Shown: positions 47,148-58,636, counted from the first letter of the stretch. The stretch: DNA of 64,000 nucleotides from Cristatella mucedo (GCA_009760855.2 WPIO01000001.1:5602001-5666000), one strand, 5' to 3'. Notes: a model not told the origin generated them from the letters alone. Program-made: numbers and translations.

Positions 47148-47306
47148 CTGTATGAGGGCATCCAGCGCTGCCCGGCACGTACCAGCACCAGCCATGCTGG
47201 CCGGCCAGCACAGGTCCAGCTCTCCGCGAGCGACTGCTGCTGCTGGCCGCGTAAGTGGCCTTCCCCGTAACTGCTGCTCAGCACGCTGGGCTGCCGGGAT
47301 GCGCTG
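47148..47306 (-). CDS. DMD: Dystrophin exon w16: linker then short helix
   Basis: 159 nt (53 codons), phase 0/0. The 3' end is secure: AGTCRAALDALIQ runs into w17 TLQQELTALGG as one helix across a GTGGGT donor. The 5' acceptor (TCTTCACTAG) is the only one I found that keeps the frame open in phase 0, but other AGs lie within the exon. The N-terminal half is Arg/Ala/Gln-rich. Confidence 0.65.
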
Positions 47307-49069
47307 CTAGTGAAGACTAGCACTAGTGCTCCCGTGGCACCATGCTGACTGCAGCAGCCGTGCCTGACCTACTGGAAACAGCTGAGAAAGATAAGCAGGC
47401 TGAAAAGGCTAGGCCGACCCTCAATGCCAATCCAATGCTCCCCGCGGGGTCAACAGGGAAGCCAGGCTGTTCGAATCCTTTGTGGTAGGCTAGGGGGAGG
47501 GGTCGTCGTCGACATGCTGAGCAGCAGAAGTGCCGAGCACAGTCTTCTCAAGGATCCGGTTAATTAAAGTGGTCTCACGAGCCATACCCATAGCGAGGGA
47601 GGTGAGAAAGGCAAATTACTCTGCCACAAAAATGGGGCAGTACTTGGATTCTGGAAACGACTCGAGCCGAGGCACCGGACAGGGCCCCTCACAGGCACCC
47701 AGACAAGACACCAGCCCAGCCTGCTGCCGTCAGCACATCGCCATTTGGCAGCTGGACGGCCAACTAATACGGCAGACATCGGCCAGCTGGCGAATATCAA
47801 CAATTAAGGCTCCTTGCAAGAAGCCATTTGGTCGAGTCCCAAAAGCACATTAGAAAAGCTGCTGCCGAACGAGCCAGCTCGCCATTGTCCAGAATGGCCC
47901 AGTGCCCAGATCAAAGAGACAATCTAGGACTGCAAGCTGAGGCAGAGGTAATGGATTGTATCTCTGTCAGTAGCTCAACACAGCCACAAGGACTAAGCTG
48001 GATCAGGAGATTTTCTATAGCAGAATCAAAGCCTAGGCAGCGGTTGCTGCCTAAACGGTCGCCAACAGACTCCATCTCCAGCAACAAAGTGGAAGAGAGA
48101 AGCATAGCTGATGGGACTAAATGGGACTCAAGGAAGTAGCAGTGCAGGACGGCTGGAAAGGATGGCCAGCAGGAGAGTAGTTGTCGTTGCGTAAGAATTT
48201 CGGGAGTAAGTTCCAGGACCTGCAGACAAAAGCTTACATCTCCAGCAGTCGTTTAGCATAGGATGGAATGGAACAATGGAACAGCTAACTTATTGTCCAT
48301 TGAGGACCTGGAGGGACAGCAAAGCTACAACTGGTGCAGCAGTTCAGTGATGGTGCGATGGAGCCAAGCCGTGTCAGGTCTTGTGGGTCAGCGTAAGAAC
48401 TTTGCTCTGTGTCTGCTACGAAATCGGTAGCCACTGCAGCTCCATCAGCTGAGGGGGCCACGCGGCTATTGGCAAAGCTTTGTAGTGAGTGCATCACTAA
48501 CATCTTTCACAGGTATGTTCTTGGGGTATTGCAGACAAGGACTACCGGTGGCTAATATTGCATGCGCCTTCAATAAAGAACAGTGGCCAAACCAATAACA
48601 GCATTGATACTCCATGCCGATGACAGCACAGGCGCTTGGCTGCCCGGCAGTTTGTCGTCTGGCATGAATGCCTCTCCACCACGCATGGGTCAAGGTTCAG
48701 CCATGTGGCTAAATCCTGGATATACCGATAGTATAGATGTAGACAGAAGATGAAACCCGCAGATTGAGCGTGTGACCCTACTGCTTCACTAGGCCTACAG
48801 GCACACTAGGCCTCCGACTTGTATACAACGTGAAATGACTGGTTAAAACTCCTGCCGGAAGAGATTCGAAACCAAAGCTGAGTCCACGACACTAATCAGC
48901 TGGCCACCAGGTGGCTGCTACCATGGCCCACGTGGTCCGGCTATCAGTAGGATGATTAAGGCTGTAGCGGGGGGGGGGGGGTGCAGCCAGTTTGCAGCAC
49001 ATAAGAGTCACCGATTTTCCGCGTACTTAAAAAAAATAAGAGGTCCCAGTTTGCGCTTGTGCCACTCAC
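47307..49069. other. Intron w15/w16
   Basis: 1.8 kb with a LINE 3' fragment (48110-48330) and a G run (48969-48981). The rest is unremarkable. Confidence 0.7.
48110..48330 (-). mobile_element. LINE 3'-end fragment
   Basis: Minus strand: GGTCCTGGAACTTACTCCCG, AACGACAACTACTCTCCTGC, CATCCTTTCCAGCCGTCCTG, shared with 38170-38490 and 53440-53770. Confidence 0.75.
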
Positions 49070-49324
49070 CAGCAAGACCGTGGGTTGCTCGACTGGCGAG
49101 GTTGGCGACACCGCAGCGCAGCTGACGCCGACGGCCAGCGGGGCCGTCGGCGACGGCGGATCGAGACGCACGGTGAGATCGGCCAGTCGCCGCTCTAGAT
49201 CGGCCAAAGCGCCCTGCGCAGCCTCCAGTGCGCCCTCCTCGCTGTACTCGCTCAGCTGCAGCAGCAGCTCTCGCGCCTGGTCCAGCGTCGCTCGGCAGCG
49301 CTTGACGTCAGCCGACAGCAGATT
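49070..49324 (-). CDS. DMD: Dystrophin exon w15: repeat like R13 running into a Pro/Thr-rich linker
   Basis: 255 nt (85 codons), acceptor TCGTTGTAG, donor GTGAGT, phase 0/0. The first part is helical (KRCRATLDQARELLLQLSEY, then ALADLERRLADLTVRL). From about residue 54 it turns into a Pro/Ala/Val/Ser-rich segment (DPPSPTAPLAVG, SPTSPVEQPTVLL), so it begins a hinge. Confidence 0.88.
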
Positions 49325-49721
49325 CTACAACGAGCCGCGTGCAGGCGGGCCGCTCGCGAGGGCGGGCGAACAAGCACACGATTTATTTAGTCTACTAAGG
49401 CAAAGAAGGGAGGTGAGAATAGCCTGCTATTCGCTTTGGGTCTGTGTGACGATACGAGATCGGCTGACCACCGTCGAGGTCTCTCTCTACGGTGCTCCTT
49501 CAGTAGGAGACAACCCACGATCCACACAAGGATCGAGGGGGATCGAATGCTTGCACTATAGAGCCTTGCAGGTGGAATGAGATATAAATAGCTAGCGAGG
49601 ATCGGGCAACACATCAACGGGGCAACCCCCCCCCTCCCGCCAGGGAAGCCATAGCAAGGGCACCAGCCACACACGTTAGTCGGCAATGGTGGCCCAGCTG
49701 CTGATAGCTTGAATCGCTTAC
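49325..49721. other. Intron w14/w15, nothing recognised
   Basis: 397 bp with a short C run near 49627-49634 and no repeat family. Confidence 0.65.
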
Positions 49722-50003
49722 AGTGCCCGAAGAGTCAGCCGCGGCAGCTTCGAGCTGGCCGACGAGCTCGTGAGCCGACGACATCTCTCGCGAGAACTTC
49801 TTGGACACTTTGACGGCTTTCTCCAGGTTGCGTTTGGCTTGCGTGACCTGAGCGCCGAGATCGTTGTACTGTTGCTTGGCAGCATCCAGCTGCTGGCTGA
49901 GCTTGTTCGGGAAATCCACCTGCTTCTTCTCCACCACCTGGCGTCCAGCTTTGATGATGTACTCCACTTCTTGCTTCATTTCGCTCATCGTTCGATAAAA
50001 CTT
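49722..50003 (-). CDS. DMD: Dystrophin exon w14: R12/R13-like core, best conserved rod exon
   Basis: 282 nt (94 codons), acceptor TTTGCAG, donor GTAAGC, phase 0/0. EVEYIIKAGRQVVEKKQVDF and QQYNDLGAQVTQAKRNLEKA match human EVEMVIKTGRQIVQKKQTEN and LHYNELGAKVTERKQQLEKC almost residue by residue. This exon alone would identify dystrophin. Confidence 0.98.
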
Positions 50004-50196
50004 CTGCAAAGACGCCAGGACGGCCCTTCGAGAGCGCTAGGAGGCGCAGTCCTGCCAAAATGTGGACGGTACCCTGCTGCATTCATGCTATCGTTTGCAC
50101 GAGAGGACGGTTGCCGCAGCACCTCCACTGGCGACTGACGAAGCGGCACCAGGTGGCACAGCCTTGCTAACTGGCGCTGCTGTGGCGAGAGCTTAC

Positions 50197-50370
50197 ATTG
50201 CACTGTTCCAGGCGAGACTGTACGTGCTCCGGCGTCTCCTCGTGCAACTCTATCAAAAATATCTTGCTGTCAATGTCGCTTAGCTGGCGAACGACCTTGT
50301 CGAACTTGCTGTCAAAATCGGACGGTCGCTGGAAGCGGTTAAAATTGTGCATGACCACGTCGAATTCAGC
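50197..50370 (-). CDS. DMD: Dystrophin exon w13: start of repeat like R12
   Basis: 174 nt (58 codons), acceptor CATTGCAG, donor GTAAGC, phase 0/0. FNRFQRPSDFDSKFDKVVRQ aligns closely with human FRLFQKPANFEQRLQESKMI, and the exon ends VQSRLEQCN where human has VQSQLNHCV. This is among the most secure rod matches. Confidence 0.96.
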
Positions 50371-50536
50371 CTGCAATGAGATTTGGTCCAGAGTTCGACA
50401 TGGCACATGCCGATTAGACAGCTCCAGGATACGATCAAAGCAAGGGTCAGGTCATGGAGAAGGTGGACGACCCGCTGAAGGCCTGTGGCTGCACCCGCGA
50501 GCTACAGCAGCAAAATAGCTATCGCCGAGCCCGTAC

Positions 50537-50665
50537 CCGCAGGGCCTGCGCTTTGTTCGCCAGCCGGTCAGCTGCTCCCGAGCGGCCCAGCCTTCGGTAC
50601 TCTTCGACTTGCTCGTCCAAAGAGGCTAGGAACTTGTCACGCTCTGCAAACTCCTCCAGCAGCGT
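50537..50665 (-). CDS. DMD: Dystrophin exon w12: repeat like R11, helices B-C
   Basis: 129 nt (43 codons), acceptor GATTGCAG, donor GTACGG, phase 0/0. Encodes TLLEEFAERDKFLASLDEQV and then DRLANKAQALR. Charged, heptad-like helix in register with human R11. Confidence 0.9.
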
Positions 50666-52356
50666 CTGCAATCGTCGTGATCGCCATTGTCTAAGTACGA
50701 CACCTGGAAAGCTTGCCTAAGCATAATACCTTGCTAGTCGGTAACTTTTGATTATTGCTTCTCTGGCAGAGTGAGAGGCAGAGAGAGGTTACTAAGAACC
50801 TGAATAGAGATTCGGTCTCTTAGGACCATATACAAAGGACTTGGCCAAATAATAATAATTTAATAATAATACATATTATTTTTTCTAGCAGCTGCTGCCG
50901 CATACGAAGTCGGCAGCTGTACATAATGCAGACTGGATTCGGTAACACCAAGGTCAAGCTGACGTGAAACTTGCTTCTACAAGCAGCCACGAGGTAGAGT
51001 GTGAAGGCTAACACTGTAACAATTCGGATTACTGCTCGTAATAAACTCAAGCAAGCACAGGGGAGAATGCAAATATTCACATTTTGGACATCACTGCTGT
51101 GACTCAGCTGTGACTGAAGTGCAGATTTGGCCCGAGTTTCAAAAAGGGCGCAGGATGAGACAGCTAGAAGGCAAGATAGCACTCAGTCCTCCAGCCTCCT
51201 GGTCTTCGTTATCACTACAGCTCGAGGGTCCCCAATGGGTCTGGCTGCTGATTGCCAGCTGATCACCAGTGTAGCACCAAGCACTGGCAGTCTGCTGCTT
51301 TGCCATGGTGCCACCAGAGACCTGCCCAGCTCCGAGCTCAGCCACGGTACAGCACTTCAAACTACCTTCAGATACTATATGCAATGCACATGTTCTGCAA
51401 CCCTATAAGGTTGGAAAACGAACCGTTTGGATGACATTGGCAACCCCGGTGGCCTAGCTAAGAAACTTAGTCAGGAGCAGGCTTCCAGCAATGCTTTACA
51501 CATCCACAAACAGTTGATTATGCGCTTCATTCCTTGACTAGCAGCTCAGCAATAAATCGTTCGGGGCTAGCAGCTGACTGAATGAGATTTTACATTAAAC
51601 GTCTTGCAACTGCTAGAAAAGGCAGTAAAGCATCCCCGAGGTCTACACAGACAAAATTAGCTGATCATATAATAGGGGCCTGTGGAAGTGGGAAGCACCA
51701 AGCAAGAAGGGTGGAGTTAGCATGATGAAGTTTGCACAACAGTTAGACTAACGAGATGCCAAAGACAGGCTAAGGTCTAAAGATGCAAAGAGCCCGAGAC
51801 GGCTCTCGTCCGGTCGGTAAGCATTATTGCTAAAAACACGACCAAAATATTTTGGCGGCTAAAATTTCCAGACGAAGCAATTGAGGTACTAAACGACAGA
51901 ACACTATCTGGACTTTCCTTCTCATGGCAAGAACAGCTTTCGATAATCACAGCCTCACAAAATCACTCATCCTAGCTATACCTTTCTGCCTAACATCGAT
52001 GTGCCCTTTTATGTTTTCAGGTCACCATGGCAGTCTTCTGCCTTTAAAACCCAACAATGCACAGTGTGACAACCGCTTCGCTACCAGCACTCCGATGTAC
52101 ACTAACATGAAGTGCATTTTCTTGCGAGTCCTAATCCTGACTATGAACGATTAGCATAAAGCTAGGAATGATGATTAAGAAGATTCCTTTTCCGAGACTG
52201 GCTCTCATGAACAGAGGACACCGAGTGCATATATTCACAAAAAAGATGGCACCTCGAGAGAATAAAGTCCATGCCAGATGCATAAGTAGCACTAGCCAAG
52301 GGAAATCCGACCTTAAGACCAAACACGCCACCACGGACTCGACGAAGACGACTTAC
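50666..52356. other. Intron w11/w12
   Basis: 1.7 kb with a SINE-B tail near 50795-50875; otherwise no recognisable element. Confidence 0.7.
50795..50875 (+). mobile_element. SINE-B tail with (ATT)-rich end
   Basis: Plus strand: CCTGAATAGAGATTCGGTCT, CTTAGGACCATATACAAAGG, then AATAATAATAATTTAATAAT. Confidence 0.65.
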
Positions 52357-52518
52357 CTGGAACTCTTGGGGCAGGTCGCCAGCAAGCAGATCCTGATCCC
52401 GCCATCTCCGCAGGTGCCCGCTCACCTCTTTCATCCATACCTCCATATTCGCGGCTTGTGCATCCCTGGCCTGCATTTGCTGGACGGACTGCTCGAGATG
52501 AGCGATGCGGTCACGAGC
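52357..52518 (-). CDS. DMD: Dystrophin exon w11: repeat like R11, helix A
   Basis: 162 nt (54 codons), acceptor TTCTTCCAG, donor GTAAGT, phase 0/0. IAHLEQSVQQMQARDAQAAN is followed by VWMKEVSGHLRRWRDQD and a terminal GDLPQEFQ, which parallels human AAQMPQEAQK. I saw no exon between w10 and w11, and the two join in frame. Confidence 0.9.
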
Positions 52519-52774
52519 CTGGAAGAATTCAGGCAGCCTCGAGTATTGCAGCCCAATACAATCATATTCACATACCTGTGCATAGTGCGACAGCATTGAA
52601 ATCTTTGCGAATATCAGCCCCCTGCACGCAGCACAGATCTGAAGTTGTTCGAAACCTTTAACTAGGCAAATAATTCTCGGCCACTACAGACTGACCGGCG
52701 CCGGAGCTGCGTGGGCAGCACTAGAGATTACTGTTAGGAAAGTAAAGGTCAGCCAATTTAACAAATTCATTTAT

Positions 52775-52915
52775 ACAGCTGAAAGAAGAGTCGTAGCAGC
52801 TATCACTCGCACTTGCAGTGGGCCAAAATAATTGTCTGCTAAAAGATCCAAATCCACGACCTTCGTCACGAAGCAGGAGCACTTTACCCCTAGGCTAAGA
52901 CCAAAGGGTGCACCA
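52775..52915 (-). mobile_element. Diverged SINE-A copy with different tRNA head
   Basis: Minus strand: TTGGTCTTAGCCTAGGGGTA (A-box-like), GAAGGTCGTGGATTTGGATC (B-box-like), then CCCACTGCAAGTGCGAGTGA of the SINE-A body and CAGCTGTATAAATG. The head resembles that of 36005-36110. Confidence 0.75.
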
Positions 52916-53439
52916 AAAAATTGGCATCATAAGTAAACGGACACACGAGTGGGGAGGCTGAATGTCTGAGGCATGCACAAAAATAAAAAAGAAAGTAACC
53001 GTGGCACGAAAAGATACCAGGATTGCGTGGACCTCATCAGACAAGAGAGCCATGTAGACATCAACATGTTGGTCTGAATCAGTATCTTGCTGGCCTAGCA
53101 GCTAGACATTAAGTGCTGTCTGCTGTGCCACGTTCAAGCCGGAAAACAGCAAAGTTGTGAAGTGCTGTCTGTGATCTCCATAACTTGTACTCGATCGCGC
53201 AGGCAAATGCCTCGCAAGTGGTACAACTACTTTGCTGTCATGATTAACTATTAAGCATAAGACAAGAGAGACAACCGAGTTCTATGCTAAGTGACATTTC
53301 AGGCTGCTAGGCAAGAAAAGGGCCCACTGCTACCACCGGGACCATACCAAACGAACAGATAGCTAGCTGCCTATCATGGATGGTGTTATCATAAACACAC
53401 ATACACAAAACAACAAAAAGGCTGCATGATCACAGGGGA

Positions 53440-53770
53440 TCCTCTAAAAGTCTTTTCCTGTGGTACTCACACAATTCTTACGCAATGACATGGTCTCTCC
53501 TACTGTTGACTGTGGCACACTCTTCCCAGTCGTCCCGAGCTGCTATTTCCATGCTACTCATTTCCTTAACTGCCTTCCTGATTCTGCCATGCTTCTCACT
53601 TTCCATTTATTGTGTGAGGTGAAGTCTGCTAGCTACCGTATCCACACCACACGCCGTTTAGAGTTTGAGCGTGCACTACAGAATCTCGTCAGCATCACAC
53701 CCACTTAGTCTTTGTGGCTTTCTGGAGCTACAGATGGAGATGCATTACATTACCCAGTGGATAAATGCTG
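53440..53770 (+). mobile_element. LINE 3'-end fragment
   Basis: Plus strand: ACTCTTCCCAGTCGTCCCGA, CTGCCATGCTTCTCACTTTC, CCACTTAGTCTTTGTGGC, colinear with 38170-38490. Confidence 0.78.
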
Positions 53771-54496
53771 GCTGGCACCAAGTCCAGGATGCTAAGGCTA
53801 CAAAGGCGTAGAGGCGTGAGGTGGATAGTGATATTGCTGGAATGTGCCTCACATGGTTTCACCGGATCTTGATGCTCAAAGAAATGTGCCAAAGCCCGGC
53901 AAGGAGTGGCAGCTGACCTCCTCATATGCCAAACATGGTTGCTGCTGCTACTGCAGGTTCTAATTCAATTAGCAGTGCATTGACAAGCTGCTTACGTGCC
54001 AATTGCTGCTACTATCCGAGAAGCAGCAGCAGACATTCGATCCCGACCGAAGGTGCATCTACAGGAGCTTCGATCCCGAGAAAAGTGCTTCTAATGAAGG
54101 TGTGGACGGCTGAACAGAACCACATTAAGGCAGCATGCCGGTATAAAGGCCCTAATGAACACGATGATTAAAGATGGGCACTGCCGGCAGTAGCTTCCCT
54201 TGCCAAGGCAAGTCCCACTGACCTCATACCTGGCTCCAATCATGTTCTTGCTCTACTCGGACTGGGCTGGAGGTACAACTAACAGAGGCAGTTGTGCAGG
54301 TAACGAGCACTCTACAGCTGACTCTCAAACGAACCGTACCAATAAATAAGGCAAGCAAGACCATACGGCCAGGATCACACAGGATCTTGTGTGCCGACAG
54401 CCACCTCCCCACACAGAGCCCGACAAATTTCCGGGTGGCAGGCAAGGGTTGGAGCATAAGCTGCGAAGCCATTGCCGCCGTCACAACCGTGCCTAC

Positions 54497-54649
54497 CTGG
54501 CCCACGTTACCGGCATACGTGGCCTCATATTCTTTGAGCTTTGTCTCGGCTTCGCTGGCCAGAATGTTTCTCTCATAGAAGTATTTGGCCAGATCCTTGA
54601 TGCGCAGATGATTCTCCTCCGAATGATTTTCTACGCAGTTCTCCAGCTC
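54497..54649 (-). CDS. DMD: Dystrophin exon w10: repeat like R10, helices B-C
   Basis: 153 nt (51 codons), acceptor TTCCTAG, donor GTAGGC, phase 0/0. ELENCVENHSEENHLRIKDL aligns with human SLENLMRHSEDNPNQIRILA. The normal helix C Trp is replaced. Confidence 0.92.
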
Positions 54650-55054
54650 CTAGGAACGCAAACACCCGGCAAGATGCCGCCAAGCTTTAGCAAGAAAAAT
54701 GCTGTACTGAAGTCGAGCGGCAGCTATACCAACAAAAGGTAAAGCCAACGCACAAAGGCTACTATCCAAAGCAAAGGGCATGCCACATGCGAGAAGGCAT
54801 CGGCCGCCACCGTTACTCTAGAGTGCTACACAAGCTCATGTATAGCCGTTAGGCGTATTACTAGATTGAACGATGGATGGAGGAGGAGGATGGGGAGGAG
54901 GGGGGAGGAGGGGGGAGGAGGGGGGAGAAGTCTAGCGATTCTACACAAGGCTGCACCTGACCAGCAGAGACCTCGAGCCGAGCCATTTATGCGCTCCGAC
55001 GAGCCAGACGTCGGCAAGCAGTAAGCGGCTGGATGAGCGATGGGAGATACGCAC
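54650..55054. other. Intron w9/w10 with G-rich GGA tract
   Basis: 405 bp. 54873-54930 is an almost pure GGA/GGGGGGA tract on the plus strand. Nothing else recognised. Confidence 0.8.
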
Positions 55055-55234
55055 ATCCATTTCCTCGCAGACTTCCTCGGCGTCCACGGCAGCAGACACG
55101 CCTGGCGAGCGCAGTTTCTTGTGCAGTTTCTCGAGCCACTCGTACTCGCTGCGCAGCAGCGCTATCAGCTCGTCCCAGTTGGCCCGAGCCGTTGTACACG
55201 TGGCCTGACCGTCCTCCAGCTTGCTCTTTATTCC
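55055..55234 (-). CDS. DMD: Dystrophin exon w9: repeat like R10, helix A
   Basis: 180 nt (60 codons), acceptor CTCACAG, donor GTGCGT, phase 0/0. ANWDELIALLRSEYEWLEKL matches human ACWHELLSYLEKANKWLNEV in its Trp positions. It ends with DAEEVCEEMD. Confidence 0.92.
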
Positions 55235-55431
55235 CTGTGAGCAGGAAGCCGATCTGCTGGTGCTACCGCAGCCATAGCACCGAGTCGACAGCAGCGTGAA
55301 GGAACCGACTGCGAGTCACATGCTCTAGAGAGCTACCGTGCGGCAGTGAAGCTGCAAGCGAGTTCGGGCGGCATGGCGCTAGCCCTCGGTGTGCAAAGCC
55401 AGCGCTGGAGCAACTGCCAGTGAGGCATCAC

Positions 55432-55572
55432 CTTCAATTTGTTCTCCAGAAGGCGCACCCTATTGACCAGCCGTGGAAGTGACGTGCTGCGTGACTGTGA
55501 TAGCATCTCGTCGCTGGTGGTCTTGACCGTCTGCAGCAGCGCTTCCCGGCTGCAGACCTCCGTGTACAGCTT
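55432..55572 (-). CDS. DMD: Dystrophin exon w8: repeat like R9, helices B-C
   Basis: 141 nt (47 codons), acceptor CTGTGCAG, donor GTGATG, phase 0/0. Encodes KLYTEVCSREALLQTVKTTS and LVNRVRLLENKLK. It lacks the usual helix C Trp. It is the first of 14 consecutive exons with phase 0 at both ends. Confidence 0.88.
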
Positions 55573-56041
55573 CTGCACAGAGTAACCGAACGTGAGCAGG
55601 AACGACCGTGAAGTGGCATGCTTTCCCAAGCCCAGCAACAAATAAAAGCCCAGATAACTACTGCTATTTCCCCAAGTCCTACTCTTGCATATACCAGGCA
55701 CAGGTGAGAGCTACCAACAAGTGAGAGCCTCAGCTAGAGCTCGAACTAAAACAGGAGCGAATGTTGAAGATTAAATGATGCTCCGATTGACCAACGGAAT
55801 GAGAACAGCAGCTATGTCACCTGCCACGAGCATGAACATTGAGCAATCGGTACGCTGCTTCTCGTCTTTAATTCAAGCAGGCTTGCCCCCTCCCCTCCCC
55901 CCCCCCGCAGCTATCGAAATCTCCAAGCTATCGTCAACCTTTGCCATTGCAAAAACTGCCAGCAGTGCGATTGCAATACGTGTAACACACAAGCAGAGGC
56001 AGATTGACATCGCAAGAATTAATAGCATCGGTAAATCTTGC
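55573..56041. other. Intron w7/w8 (GC-AG), nothing recognised
   Basis: 469 bp. It begins with GCAAGA and ends CTGTGCAG, and has a C-rich run near 55888-55906. No repeat family. Confidence 0.7.
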
Positions 56042-56172
56042 CTTAAGCTTTCTTTCAGTATTCTGAAGGTCGCCCAGAGTATTAAATTCAGTGCTTAATG
56101 AAACTTCTGTCTCCATCCTCGAAAGATATTCCGTCAGCGATGACATACCCTCTGTCAGTGACAGACTTTTAG
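56042..56172 (-). CDS. DMD: Dystrophin exon w7: repeat like R9, helix A
   Basis: 131 nt, acceptor TTCTGTAG, phase 1 to 0. KSLSLTEGMSSLTEYLSRME aligns with the human segment KTVSLQKDLSEMHEWMTQAE. The 3' splice phase requires a GC donor (CTTAAG followed by GCAAGA), an accepted minor class that matches the GC-AG consensus. No usable GT lies nearby. Confidence 0.85.
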
Positions 56173-58059
56173 CTACAGAAAAAATCACAACATAACAAAT
56201 CTGTCAATCACGCAGCAATCAAGGCAGGACGTGCATCAGCTGACGTGCATCAGAGTAGTCAGCCGGCAAACGATGTCAGTGGCCAGTAAAGCTGCGCATT
56301 ACACGACACGACTTTCCAACAGATTTTGGAGAGAATTCCCACAGATTTGGGCTACTATGTCATCGTACATCACAACATTTTGGGGGATGAGCCAAACCTG
56401 CAGACTCATCAGCAGGAGAATCTGCCTCAACTTTTTGGTCCAGCCAACCAATCAAAACTCCGGGGCTCATCACATACACCCCTCGCCCAAAATAAAAATG
56501 GCTGACACTCGTAGGCTCGAGTTATATTGAGGCATTCACAAAAAGTGTTTGAATATGGGATGCTTACGCATTGTAACTAATGCTTCAGCCTTTTCTACAT
56601 AGCATGCGCCGCGTGTCTGTTTATCAAATCCACCAACAAACCCGCAGCAGGAACATTACTTAGCAATATACACCCGCACACTGCAGCTGTGCACATTAAT
56701 TGATACCACTCCCTTTCACAAAAAAAGCTTTTTTAAAAGGCTTATCTTTCTTTTATAAAAATTCTTCTCATTCTGCTCTACAATGACGACTGCAGCGGCA
56801 AACTCAACTTCTGCCTGTGTTGGCTTGGCATCTTTGGGACTGCACCCTTTCATACCAGCCTCCCGGATTAGAGCACGGGCTGTGGGCAGGACTAAGTCGG
56901 CCGTCGAATATGTCGTGGGTAGGACTAAATCTGTCGTGTAAACGTCCTAACTAGGAGAAAAGTCGGCGTCTGTCAGGAGGAAAGTCTGCCGTGTAAATGC
57001 AGCTTAACAGAGCAAGAGCAAGCACAGCCCTATCACATGTCCCACATAAACCAGTTGAAAAATACAAATGTGGTCGAACCGATAGATGGACACATGTGTG
57101 GCAGTTATGAATAGTTACAGACATGTATCATAGCCCTGGGAAGGAAAGAAAGAAAGGTAGAAAGCATAGTCTGCCGACACCTGCAGTTGAACGCACGACT
57201 TATAACACAATAGATCACCCAAAGGCCAAAGGCCAATGCCAGAAGGCAGCTCTCTGAGCTGCCTGTCGGGAGCTGCAGAGCAGCTTCAGCCTCGGGTTGA
57301 GTGCGACTAGTCAGCCGAGGCGCTCGACCCAGTAGCACGTGCACTAGTACCGGCACGGCCCAGCTGCACCGGAAAGGCATCGGAGACAGCAAGCCGGCGA
57401 GCTCAAGGCTGAAGCTCGGGCTGCAGCTACGCTCATAGCAATAACGTGCACAGCGCAGCAGTCGCTATCGGAAATGCCACGTCATGCAGAGCATAATAAA
57501 TAGCCGATAGGTGCGACCTTTCGGTGTGCCCGAGGCTGTGCCCACTGCTGCTCGGTGCAGCAGCCAGGCACCCCAGTTGCCGACCGCTGGCTGACACTGC
57601 CTCTGATCACACCTCCAGCGTGATGAGGCTAGATCGGTTCGGAAGAGGCTCGCGAGAGCAGAATGCACTGGAGCAGCACAGTCTAAACAGCCGGCGCCCC
57701 GGAGGTAAACAGCCCGTCGGGCGTCCGACAGTGCGACGACGCGACGAGAGTTACCCAAGCTAAAGACACGAGAGAACCTTGCCAAGGCCGCACCGGCTGC
57801 CGATGCTCCCTAGCCAAGCATGGCGAGAGAGGTCAGAAGAAGCGAGAAGGGGAAGCAACAAGGGGTCTGCCGCGCCGAAGCACCGCCCGACGACAGGCGG
57901 ACAGCGAGGTGGCAGCAAGCTTCCGAGCAGCAGCCGCAAGGCGGCTCGACCGTCACGAGCCGGCGCTCGGCCGAGTGCAGGCAGACGTGGAAAACGGGCA
58001 GCGCGCACTGGCGGCGGGGCGGGGGAGGCGCTGGCAGGTGGCGCGGCCGGCCAACCAAC
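56173..58059. other. Intron w6/w7, nothing recognised
   Basis: 1.9 kb. AT-rich in the middle, GC-rich from about 57.2 kb. Short imperfect repeats (GTCGTGTAAACG, GCCGTGTAAATG) near 56925-56997. No transposon or exon supported. Confidence 0.65.
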
Positions 58060-58255
58060 CAAGAGCCGCCTTCAGATTGCCGTTCTGCTGCTGCACCGCT
58101 GCGCAGACGGCCTGCCAGCGCTCGTCGAGTAGTGAGCACTCGGAGCGCAGTCGCTCGGCGTAGGCGCCCGGCTCTGCGCGCTCGCTCAGGCGAGCGCACA
58201 GGCGCGCCACGTCCTCCACGGTGGCCTGCAGCGTGCGCACGTCGTCGAGGGCTCC
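58060..58255 (-). CDS. DMD: Dystrophin exon w6: repeat like R8, helices B-C
   Basis: 196 nt, acceptor CGTTTCAG, phase 0 to 1. It encodes LDDVRTLQATVEDVARLCAR and CSLLDERWQAVCAAVQQQNG. The donor is weak (CTTG followed by GTTGGT) and is chosen because it gives the phase needed by w7; a GT four bases further on would break the frame. Confidence 0.87.
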
Positions 58256-58522
58256 CTGAAACGCGGTGCCGACGAGCCGAAAGGTGAGTCTGCAGCAGCG
58301 CTGACCGAAGGAAGCACCGCATTGCGGTCACGTGCCAGGCCACGTGCCAGAGAGTCTGCAGCGCCTGGAGGTGGGAGCTGCTGCGTGAGCGGGTGACAAC
58401 TGCATACACGAGAGGAAGTCTTGTGGCAAAAACAAACGAAGAGCACGATGGACCTGCAAGCAGGAGAACTGCTGGGGTATTGAGATTCGTGCAAGCCAGA
58501 ATCCAAATCTGTGGATGCTTAC

Positions 58523-58636
58523 GTTGCTCTCCCTCAGCTGCGCTTCAAGAGCCTCGGTGTCCCCCAGGAGTGGCTGCTCAGCTCGCAAGAACTGATCCAT
58601 GTCTGACATCCAGCGTGTGAGGCCATTCAATTGGTT
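58523..58636 (-). CDS. DMD: Dystrophin exon w5: start of a repeat like human R8
   Basis: 114 nt (38 codons), acceptor TTTTACAG, donor GTAAGC, phase 0/0. LTRWMSDMDQFLRAEQPLLG lines up with the human rod segment LKKWMAEVDVFLKEEWPALG. This makes it one of the clearest anchors for register in the rod. Confidence 0.93.

Larger units (their letters stand above)
52519..54496. other. Intron w10/w11
   Basis: 2.0 kb with a diverged SINE-A (52775-52915) and a LINE 3' end (53440-53770). No extra exon recognised. Confidence 0.7.

Noticed and set aside
57820-58287. 155-codon plus-strand ORF
   Set aside because: Antisense shadow of the GC-rich exon w6.
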